From Desulfurococcales archaeon (GTDB taxonomy: Archaea > Thermoproteota > Thermoprotei_A > CAZTBM01 > SZUA-1508): a stretch of 17,894 bases of DNA. Every line of letters begins with the position of its first letter. The stretch's first letter is position 1. Shown piece after piece: positions 6,500 to 12,444 of the stretch. The DNA lies in contig DQVH01000037.1 of the NCBI GenBank assembly GCA_015661855.1, positions 1-17,894 on the forward strand, given 5' to 3'. Position numbers and translations under genes: made by a program. Below the pieces are notes generated by a model, which was not told the origin of the DNA, did not search any database, and worked only from the letters and a program-made list of their open reading frames with translations.

Positions 6500-7768
6500 A
6501 TGGAAGCCTTTATACCATCAATAATTAGTGATGTTAAGGCTATAGCTAGAGAGCTATATAAGCTTAGAAACTACAATGTAAAATGGAATATACAGGCACG
6601 TTTAGATGAATTTCTCAATGTTAGAGGAGAGTATGATGTTGAAGTGGATTTTCTAGGTGATAGAGTTATTGAAGAGTTAGAACCACATAATCCACCACCA
6701 ATACTAGCAGTAGATGGTAGTAATAGGAATATTGATACACCATATGCTTTCACAACTATAGCCTCAGGCTCAATAGTATCTGAAAGACTAGGTGTTATAC
6801 TAGACTATCCTGCAGCCTGGTTTAACTATCCTCTAGAGGTTAAAGGAGTACTAACACCATACATTGGTGTAGCACCAGATACAGATAATGTAGTATTAGA
6901 TTTACCACCATCAGCTACACAATATAATCCTGTAGGTAAACTGTATGATAGTAATTATAATAGACATCAAGTAGTTGATGAGATTAGAGCTAGAGTTGAA
7001 AATACACTATTAAACTTAGTACCAAAAGTTGATGAGAGATTACTAATAGGGTTAAAGCATAGAGTTGTAGTTGTTGATGGACCTCTATACCATATACCTA
7101 GAGTGCTATTTGAGCAAACAGTTGAAGAATACTATATTAAGGCTTGGAGGAGGATTCTAAAGGATAGAGTGGAAGCTGTTTTAAGACTTGACTCTAAAAG
7201 GATTGTTACTATAGGTGTAGTAAAGAGGATTGAGAGATCGAAAATACTATCGAAATCACAGGAGTTTAACGATAAGGTGAAGGGGGCTCTCAAGATTAAT
7301 ATTTCGGGTGGAAACGACCTAGTAGTAGTTGATAGGTTAATTAGTGAAGCATTATCAGAGGGTATTATTCGTACTCCACTAAAGCCACTACTGATAGGGC
7401 CATTTAAGGTTAGAACTAGCATTAGAGATGTACTGAGGATTAAGGATATGCCGTTAAAGGTTATAGGCTACATTTTTGTACCATACCATCCGTATAGTCT
7501 CGTTAACCATAGAATTTTGAGAGTAGAAGTCTCCGAGAACATGTATAGAATGCTCGGTAACATAGTATTCTCATGGGTAGCATATGATGCAGTAAACCAC
7601 TCAACAACCATACCCTACTCTCTACACTTAGCACATAGTAGGTGTAATAAGTGGTGTACAATGCTATTTACATACTATACAAGTTACTACTCACGTATGG
7701 GTATACCTTTAACCTATGATACTAGACTACAATTCTTACAGGTGATGTCAGAGTATGAGTTCAAATGA
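6500..7768 (+). CDS. nurA: NurA nuclease
   Basis: A 422-residue NurA-domain nuclease, partner of the HerA translocase in resecting DNA double-strand ends to 3' overhangs. Visible signatures are the first catalytic acidic strand ILAVDGSNR (Asp72), a second acidic strand VVVVDGPLYH (Asp193) and the C-terminal HPYSLVNHRILRVEV with the segment around PLTYDTRLQF. These fit the RNase H-like fold in which Asp residues bind Mn. It is somewhat longer than many NurA proteins. The ATG at 6500 has a GTGAG-type site close upstream. The stop overlaps the herA start by 14 nt, so the two are translationally coupled. Mre11 and Rad50, often neighbours in archaea, are absent from the window. Confidence 0.9.
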   Translation: MEAFIPSIISDVKAIARELYKLRNYNVKWNIQARLDEFLNVRGEYDVEVDFLGDRVIEELEPHNPPPILAVDGSNRNIDTPYAFTTIASGSIVSERLGVILDYPAAWFNYPLEVKGVLTPYIGVAPDTDNVVLDLPPSATQYNPVGKLYDSNYNRHQVVDEIRARVENTLLNLVPKVDERLLIGLKHRVVVVDGPLYHIPRVLFEQTVEEYYIKAWRRILKDRVEAVLRLDSKRIVTIGVVKRIERSKILSKSQEFNDKVKGALKINISGGNDLVVVDRLISEALSEGIIRTPLKPLLIGPFKVRTSIRDVLRIKDMPLKVIGYIFVPYHPYSLVNHRILRVEVSENMYRMLGNIVFSWVAYDAVNHSTTIPYSLHLAHSRCNKWCTMLFTYYTSYYSRMGIPLTYDTRLQFLQVMSEYEFK

Positions 7769-9779
7769 TATAACTAAAGCCTATATTGAAGCTAAAGTTA
7801 GACTTGAGAAAGCACTTAAAGAGGCTTCAGAGTATGGTGAGATAGTAGGTTTTGTTTCAAGGTTTACACCCTCAAAAGCTGATGAGTCATCCCACCTAAT
7901 ACAATTTGATGTTGACCCTTACCAGTACTTTACTAAGTTTGAGAGTATAGCTACTACAGGTACGTACTTAGCCGCTGTTGATGTAAAGTCAGGTTATGTA
8001 GTAAGCTTAAAAGTTAAAGGTGTTGAGAGAAGGGATTTAATGAGTGAAGTTGGAGTACCCGATACCTCAGGTCTTACTCCAAAAATTGATGCATCAGGTT
8101 TAATAACTAGAGCTAGAGTTAAAGCTGAACCACTACTCATATGGAATCCTGAAACTGACGAGGTTAAAGCTGCAACATGCGTTATTGAGCCACAATCCCC
8201 CATAATTAAGCCTAAACCTAGAATCTTAGAGAAAATACTTGGACTACCATCTGAAGGTGTAGTTTTAGGCTCACTAACAGTAGCTGAAAACGTTATTGAG
8301 GGAGCTAAAGTGAGACTACCACTTAAAGCATTCTATCAGCACATTCTAGTTCTTGGAACAACAGGTTCAGGTAAGACAACGTTTATGAAAAACCTTATTA
8401 CAGCACTACTAAACATGAAAGAGTATACTGTAAAACCAGTTAATATGAAGCCTACAGTTATAGTTATCGATTCAACAAGAGACTACGTACACATGGTACT
8501 AGATAGGTTATGGGAGGAAACACCAAACATTAACCTTGAATTTGAAACTAAACTTGCAGAATCAGTATATGGCGATATTAAACCACCAGACAAAATCACC
8601 ATAATAGTACCTGTTACTAGAATGCTCACTGAGAAAATAAACGAATACTGTAAAGAGAAAAACATTGTAATTAGGGATTCTAGACAAGCATTTGAGATAC
8701 TAGCGAGATACTACTTTGAAGTAACCTATAGTAGAGTGATATCCGATATACTACTTGGAACAGTAGAAGATGTTAAAGTGAGAGTTGTAGGGCACCAGCC
8801 TAGAAGATATGTTGAGTTAAAAATCAAATACAGCTTTAAAGATAGGTTGAGGGAGATAACAGTAAACATAGTACCCTATGCTTTCAAGTTTACCGAGGTT
8901 AAGGGTAGTGAACTTGCAGAGTTAAACCCATTCCTTACAAGTCAAGCTAGAGATCAACTACCACGAATAATTCTAGCACTAGAAAGGCATGGTATTAAAG
9001 TTTACACATTAAAAGACCTAATTAGCATACTTAGGGAAAGTCTTAGGGATAGACGTGGGGGGAGAGGAGGGTATGAGGGGAGGGTGTCTCCAAGCGATAT
9101 AGTATACCATGAACTAGGTATACATAGAGGTACTATAGAGAATATTGTTAGAAATCTTGGAGTACTAGAGGATAGTGGAATATTTGATGTCATTTTGGGT
9201 AACGAGTATGTTTACGAGCCAGATCTATACTGGCTACTAGAAACTCTACGGGGAGGACTAATAGTAATAGACTTAGAGTTCTTAAGAGAACATACACCAA
9301 TACTAGCTGGTAATGTTGAGAGCATTGTTGCACTAAGAATACTATGTAGAGCGTTTAAGTGGAAAATTCTAAAGTATGCTAGAAGGGAGCGTACACAACC
9401 GGTTATAGTAGTTGTTGATGAAGCTCATAGATTCTTCCCAGCAGTAGGTGGTGGTGAAGGTGAATACGTTGTCCAAGTAGCTAACATGTTAGCCTCTATA
9501 GCTAGACTTGGTAGAGCTAGAGGTTTAGGTATAATATTTGCAACACACTCACCAAAAGATGTACACGATATAGTTCTACAATTAACCAATACTAAGGTTA
9601 TATTCAGAATGGATCCAGCTCTAATAGATAAACTTGATCTACCAAGTGAGTATAAGAGGTTCATTGTGAAGGTTAGTGATAGAGTTGCTGTTGTGAAATC
9701 ACATATACTAAGGCTATCCTATGTTACAATTAAAACACCACTACCAGTTGTAGGCCATTTCGATCTATCAGCTATCTAA
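7755..9779 (+). CDS. herA: HerA bipolar DNA helicase/translocase (long form)
   Basis: A hexameric FtsK-HerA ATPase of 674 residues. It has an N-terminal HAS-barrel-like region (about 25-130), Walker A GTTGSGKTT (201-209), Walker B VIVVVDEAHRFFP (Asp555-Glu556), then ARLGRARGLGIIFATHSP with candidate arginine fingers, and a C-terminal RMDPALIDKL segment. With NurA it threads and degrades duplex ends. The Walker A to B distance of about 350 residues is clearly longer than in the roughly 500-residue HerA proteins I know. The extra length spans about 300-450 and includes an Arg/Gly-rich loop at 431-443. The ATG at 7755 has GGTGATG 7 nt upstream, inside nurA, supporting the overlapping start. Confidence 0.93.
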   Translation: MSSNDITKAYIEAKVRLEKALKEASEYGEIVGFVSRFTPSKADESSHLIQFDVDPYQYFTKFESIATTGTYLAAVDVKSGYVVSLKVKGVERRDLMSEVGVPDTSGLTPKIDASGLITRARVKAEPLLIWNPETDEVKAATCVIEPQSPIIKPKPRILEKILGLPSEGVVLGSLTVAENVIEGAKVRLPLKAFYQHILVLGTTGSGKTTFMKNLITALLNMKEYTVKPVNMKPTVIVIDSTRDYVHMVLDRLWEETPNINLEFETKLAESVYGDIKPPDKITIIVPVTRMLTEKINEYCKEKNIVIRDSRQAFEILARYYFEVTYSRVISDILLGTVEDVKVRVVGHQPRRYVELKIKYSFKDRLREITVNIVPYAFKFTEVKGSELAELNPFLTSQARDQLPRIILALERHGIKVYTLKDLISILRESLRDRRGGRGGYEGRVSPSDIVYHELGIHRGTIENIVRNLGVLEDSGIFDVILGNEYVYEPDLYWLLETLRGGLIVIDLEFLREHTPILAGNVESIVALRILCRAFKWKILKYARRERTQPVIVVVDEAHRFFPAVGGGEGEYVVQVANMLASIARLGRARGLGIIFATHSPKDVHDIVLQLTNTKVIFRMDPALIDKLDLPSEYKRFIVKVSDRVAVVKSHILRLSYVTIKTPLPVVGHFDLSAI

Positions 9780-9782
9780 ATT

Positions 9783-9811
9783 CACTACTACATGATAACT
9801 ATATAGTAGTG
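9783..9811. repeat. Inverted repeat just after herA
   Basis: CACTACTA (9783-9790) and TAGTAGTG (9804-9811) are separated by 13 nt and followed by TTTAGTAG. The repeat begins a few bases past the herA stop, so it could form a 3'-end hairpin. The same TAGTAG word recurs in the next repeat. Confidence 0.45.
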
Positions 9812-9828
9812 TTTAGTAGAGTTTAAAT

Positions 9829-9848
9829 GTAGTAGTTACATCTACTAC
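9829..9848. promoter_or_regulatory. Possible operator: GTAGTAG/CTACTAC inverted repeat
   Basis: GTAGTAG (9829-9835) and CTACTAC (9842-9848) are perfect 7-nt arms with a 6-nt spacer. They lie between a TATA-like TTTAAA (9822-9827) and the expected start (about 9850) of the 51-residue zinc-ribbon gene, the position where archaeal repressors usually act. No cognate regulator is identified. Confidence 0.4.
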
Positions 9849-9869
9849 CATTGAGAGGGTGAATTAGTA

Positions 9870-10025
9870 ATGATTGTTACTTGCCCAAGGTGCGGATTTA
9901 GATTTGATACATCCTATGCTAGAGCATACTCATGTAAGTCGTGCCCGGTACTCTCAACAAGTTTAACATGCGATTTCATTAAGTGCCCTAAATGTGGATA
10001 CGAATTTGAATTACCTCAGCCCTAA
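9870..10025 (+). CDS. 51-residue cysteine-rich zinc-ribbon protein
   Basis: A tiny protein with seven cysteines: an N-terminal CPRCGF, then a central CKSC, a lone Cys, and the C-terminal FIKCPKCGYEF. The CPxCG knuckles at each end can form one zinc ribbon, and the middle cysteines may hold a second metal or a cluster. The size and repeated knuckles recall the very small multi-knuckle zinc-finger proteins common in archaea, but I cannot assign a family or role. The ATG is well supported by AGGGTGA with 7 nt spacing. It has its own TATA-like box and a possible operator, so it is not simply part of the herA transcript. Its last codons overlap, on the other strand, the D box and guide of a C/D-box sRNA. 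Confidence 0.8.
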   Translation: MIVTCPRCGFRFDTSYARAYSCKSCPVLSTSLTCDFIKCPKCGYEFELPQP

Positions 10026-10067
10026 AGCGAGTCATCACCAAATCTGATCCTGCCGGAGTCATCATCT
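10013..10067 (-). ncRNA. C/D-box guide sRNA (dual 16S rRNA guide)
   Basis: A near-ideal archaeal C/D sRNA of about 55 nt. In minus-strand order it has C box ATGATGA (10059-10065), 12-nt guide CTCCGGCAGGAT (10047-10058), D' box CAGA (10043-10046), a 4-nt spacer, C' box GTGATGA (10032-10038), 12-nt guide CTCGCTTTAGGG (10020-10031) and D box CTGA (10016-10019). The first guide is complementary to AUCCUGCCGGAG at the extreme 5' end of archaeal 16S rRNA, at 11-12 consecutive positions; the +5 rule marks the U near E. coli position 20. The second guide matches CCUAAAGCG, nine consecutive bases of 16S near E. coli 569-577, marking about A572. A TATA element is spaced exactly for a start at about 10067. 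rRNA sequences are recalled, not searched. Confidence 0.92.
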
Positions 10068-10089
10068 AAAACTATCTATGTAATAGCAG

Positions 10090-10095
10090 TATATC
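10090..10095 (-). promoter_or_regulatory. TATA box for the dual 16S-guide sRNA
   Basis: The minus strand reads TTGATATACTG. A start 26 nt downstream falls at about 10067, two bases before the C box, as expected for an sRNA with its own promoter. Confidence 0.6.
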
Positions 10096-10243
10096 AACCT
10101 AGCTACATATTATCACTAGAATCTGTTAACTTTAAGCTATTAATTTTAATCTATTACTTTATACGCCATAGACTATCTTTAAGTACGTTTTAGAATATTA
10201 TGCGTAATAGTATGTGTAACTGTTAGGTGAGGTTTTATCGAAA

Positions 10244-10663
10244 ATGCGGTGGCCTAAGAAGAGAGAGTTTATCACATACTATCTACTTTTCCGACTGTTT
10301 AAGGGTAAAAAGGTTAACATTGGGGAGATTATTGGGGTTTTAAGTTTATTTATGAGTAGAAAGACTGCATTTAATATTGTAAAGAGACTTAGACATTTAG
10401 GATTACTGAAGCGTACTAATAAAGTTGACTATGAGGTTACTGATCTACAGGAGTATCTCGACCGTATTGCTACAACATATCTTATGCAAAGACTTGTAAA
10501 GAGAGCTAAATCAAGTGGTTTAAAGGTTGAAGTAGGGTTTGAGAGTAATGGTAAAGTTAGTATTAAAGGACTACCTTCAGAAATTCTTGAAGCTATATCT
10601 AAAATACCGTTTATGAAGTTAAAAATCCTCGAGAAACAAAATTCAAGTAAGAATAACCATTAG
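10244..10663 (+). CDS. Winged-helix protein of 139 residues
   Basis: A basic protein. The N-terminal region of about 75 residues reads as a winged helix: ITYYLLFRLFKGKKVNIGEI, then a recognition helix around SRKTAFNIVKRLRHLGLL and a wing RTNKVDYEVTD. A helix follows (LDRIATTYLMQRLVKRAKSS), then a small beta-alpha tail and a Lys/Asn-rich end. It is probably a DNA-binding regulator or a nucleic-acid-binding factor; no ligand domain of a known regulator family is recognised. The ATG follows GGTGAGG at a slightly long spacing of 11 nt. It stands alone, about 220 nt after the zinc-ribbon gene and with a separate promoter before the next gene. Confidence 0.7.
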   Translation: MRWPKKREFITYYLLFRLFKGKKVNIGEIIGVLSLFMSRKTAFNIVKRLRHLGLLKRTNKVDYEVTDLQEYLDRIATTYLMQRLVKRAKSSGLKVEVGFESNGKVSIKGLPSEILEAISKIPFMKLKILEKQNSSKNNH

Positions 10664-10681
10664 CTTATACTGGGTAAACCC

Positions 10682-10690
10682 TTTATATAA
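10682..10690 (+). promoter_or_regulatory. TATA box for the 109-residue gene
   Basis: CTTTATATAAGC is a strong TATA element. It predicts a transcript start near 10712 and a leader of about 28 nt carrying an AGGGT ribosome site. Confidence 0.6.
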
Positions 10691-10739
10691 GCTATAATAC
10701 TATTTCTCTCAGTAATACCATACTCTCAGGGTTTTTAGA

Positions 10740-11069
10740 ATGTCACTTGAAAGTGAGAGGAAACGTGTAGCAATATTTGAGGGTGAGGCTAGGATAGGTG
10801 AGATAATACCAGCGTTTATGCAGATTCAGTTGAAACCAGAAGATTTTACTAGTCCTGTAAGTTTACAAATGGCTCTTTCAAGAATCTATGAGGCGTTAAT
10901 GAGTGCTGTTCAGAGAGGTCCAGAGAAGAAGTATATTGCCGAGGTTAGATTTAAGGATGCACTTGGTAATACCATAGTATTCGCTATAGACCTTGGCTCA
11001 TCACCTCCACCATTTACGAAGAGAGAGGTTAAAGCTAGAATTCTTATTGAAATTTTTGAGGAGGAGTAA
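10740..11069 (+). CDS. Small acidic protein of 109 residues, family not recognised
   Basis: I do not recognise this protein. It begins with a beta-rich segment (RVAIFEGEARIGEIIPAFM), then a helix (SLQMALSRIYEALMSAVQR), two strands (KYIAEVRFKD, NTIVFAIDLG), a Pro-rich turn and a final strand (VKARILIEIFEEE). The shape suggests a compact alpha/beta fold that might dimerise. It has no Cys, signal or membrane segment. Its strong promoter, good ribosome site and clean boundaries mark it as a real, probably well-expressed gene. Neighbours on both sides are separately transcribed, so context says little about its job. Confidence 0.65.
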   Translation: MSLESERKRVAIFEGEARIGEIIPAFMQIQLKPEDFTSPVSLQMALSRIYEALMSAVQRGPEKKYIAEVRFKDALGNTIVFAIDLGSSPPPFTKREVKARILIEIFEEE

Positions 11070-11226
11070 AATAGCAAATAGTATTACGGCTATTCTATAA
11101 CACTAAATAGTTTAAGTAGATAATTTAAGTAGGTGTTCATTTACATTTTTAACCTGACTTAATGAGTTTATAGGGCGTTTCATTTAACATACATTAACTG
11201 TATAGATTCTCATCCCAGGTGTTACT

Positions 11227-11601
11227 GTGTCTAAAGATACTGGTAGTGGAGATAGCACCTGTCCATACTATAAGTATGGACAGTGTCTTCTAGTACCTAT
11301 TCATCTAGCGTATGCTGTTGTTGACTCTCAAAGATGTCGGAGAGGTTGGAGGACATGTAAATACTACATGAACGCTAGTGGAGGGAGTGAGGTTGGGGAG
11401 AAACGTGTTCTCAAAGGTAATAGTACACTTGAATGCTATGTTGAGAAAGCTAAACAGATAGATAGTATCCGTCTAGGTAGGAGTAGAGTGAAATCCCTTA
11501 AGGACTTTATTAGTGAGGAGTTTAAGGAGGATAAGAGGTCAAGTTATGAGAAAATTAAGAGAATTCTTAAATCTCTTGAAGATGAAAGTAAAAACGATTA
11601 A
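11227..11601 (+). CDS. Small N-terminal four-cysteine protein, family not recognised
   Basis: A 124-residue protein. The first half carries four cysteines in a C-x7-C and C-x6-C layout (CPYYKYGQC, then CRRGWRTC), likely a structural metal site. After one more Cys, the second half is a highly charged helical tail (SLKDFISEEFKEDKRSS, EKIKRILKSLED). I cannot name a family. The start is GTG (11227-11229) with GGTG 5 nt before it. A TATA-like GTTTATAGG lies near 11163-11171. The coding DNA of the first Cys pair is a perfect 11-bp inverted repeat (11259-11283). Confidence 0.6.
   Translation: MSKDTGSGDSTCPYYKYGQCLLVPIHLAYAVVDSQRCRRGWRTCKYYMNASGGSEVGEKRVLKGNSTLECYVEKAKQIDSIRLGRSRVKSLKDFISEEFKEDKRSSYEKIKRILKSLEDESKND
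11259..11283. repeat. Perfect 11-bp hairpin inside the start of the four-Cys gene
   Basis: Arms CTGTCCATACT (11259-11269) and AGTATGGACAG (11273-11283) are exact complements around a 3-nt ATA loop. They cover the codons of C-P-Y-Y-K-Y-G-Q-C, about 32 nt after the start codon. The mRNA would form a tight hairpin. Confidence 0.7.
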
Positions 11602-11724
11602 ATATCTTAACAGTCCATGAACTCACATAGGTTTTAATATGTAAGCGGAATAGAAGTTCCACTAAAAATGCTAGTATGTCACAGTGCTTAAATAGAGTGA
11701 AGACGATAAAAGCGATAGACCATA

Positions 11725-11940
11725 CTATATTATTACATAGCTTACCTTCATCATAGCTTCATCTAAAGCTAGTAGTGCTAAAGCATACAATTCTTTCTCT
11801 GTAGGCTTTCTACGATTTAAGTTATAGAATTCTTTAATCAAGTCTTCAAATATTATTTTAACTAGATCTATAGGTACCTTACTGTTTAAGTTTAGTTCTC
11901 TAATGATCTCGTGGAGAATTCGGTAATTATATTGCTCCAT
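11725..11940 (-). CDS. Small helical protein of 71 residues, family not recognised
   Basis: A mostly alpha-helical acidic protein: helices around NYRILHEIIRELNL, DLVKIIFEDLIKEFYNLN and EKELYALALLALDEAMMKV. Amphipathic Leu/Ile spacing suggests a helix bundle or a protein-protein adaptor. No known family is recognised. The ATG at 11938-11940 has AGGT about 10 nt upstream. It is the last gene of the minus-strand run and converges on the four-Cys gene. It is short, but the composition and start are gene-like rather than a shadow of another frame. Confidence 0.5.
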   Translation of the reverse strand: MEQYNYRILHEIIRELNLNSKVPIDLVKIIFEDLIKEFYNLNRRKPTEKELYALALLALDEAMMKVSYVII

Positions 11941-12003
11941 TAACGTTTACCTAGCCTGGTAATTGTGGTATTAATTGATTTGAAAGAGGTTGGTTTTAAA
12001 GGG

Positions 12004-12026
12004 AAAAACACTAATTGTATAGTGTT
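12004..12026 (-). terminator. Stem-loop plus T-run after alba
   Basis: On the minus strand, AACACTA and TAGTGTT form a perfect 7-bp stem around a 6-nt loop, and the stem runs into five T residues. It lies about 20 nt past the alba stop, and looks like an intrinsic-type terminator or 3'-end element of that highly expressed gene. Confidence 0.5.
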
Positions 12027-12044
12027 GTTTTAGTGTTTTTGTGT

Positions 12045-12341
12045 TTACTTTTTAACTATTGTTATTTCTATTGTTGATACTCTTGATTGTCTTCCTTCAG
12101 GTCCTGTTATTGTTTGGCTGCCTATCTTTATCTCTTTAACCTCTATTTGTCCTGGTAGGAATCTATTCCTTACTATTTCTACTGTATCTACTGCCTTACT
12201 TATTGCTCTCCCTCTAGCTTTTACTACTATTTCGTTTACTCCCTGATTTAGTAGTGTTAGTGTTGCTAGTACGTAGTTCATTACGGGTTTCTTTCCAACT
12301 AGTACTACATTACTTGGAGCTGGAGCTTGTGCCTCTGACAT
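12045..12341 (-). CDS. albA: Alba chromatin protein
   Basis: A 98-residue Alba. This abundant dimeric protein coats DNA and RNA in archaea and its affinity is tuned by lysine acetylation. The family core is complete: VVLVGKKPVMNYVLATLTLL with Lys17-Lys18 at the place of the acetylated Lys16 of the Sulfolobus protein, then GVNEIVVKARGRAISKAVD (first helix and RNA/DNA-binding loop), RNRFLPG, and the hairpin arm IKIGSQT followed by RVSTIEITIVKK. A GTG lies directly before the ATG (12342-12344). The ATG (12339-12341) has GAGGT 7 nt upstream and is preferred. It has its own TATA box and a terminator-like stem, so it is a single-gene unit. Confidence 0.96.
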   Translation of the reverse strand: MSEAQAPAPSNVVLVGKKPVMNYVLATLTLLNQGVNEIVVKARGRAISKAVDTVEIVRNRFLPGQIEVKEIKIGSQTITGPEGRQSRVSTIEITIVKK

Positions 12342-12391
12342 CACTGAAACCTCTGATATAGGTTGTCGTGGGCTCTTTTAGAATGTACTCA

Positions 12392-12400
12392 GATATAAAG
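12392..12400 (-). promoter_or_regulatory. TATA box for alba
   Basis: The minus strand reads AAACTTTATATCTG, with an A-rich BRE-like lead. The predicted start is about 12369, giving a leader of about 28 nt. Confidence 0.55.
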
Positions 12401-12444
12401 TTTACCATAGAAACTCTCTACGGTTATGAAGGTGTGTACTTATA

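Noticed and set aside
11090..11226. CTGA and ATGA words in the gap before the four-Cys gene as a C/D sRNA
   Set aside because: The order and spacing do not fit on either strand.
11740..11760. ATGATGA on the minus strand inside the 71-residue gene as a C box
   Set aside because: No CTGA follows at guide spacing; it encodes the A-M-M-K segment.
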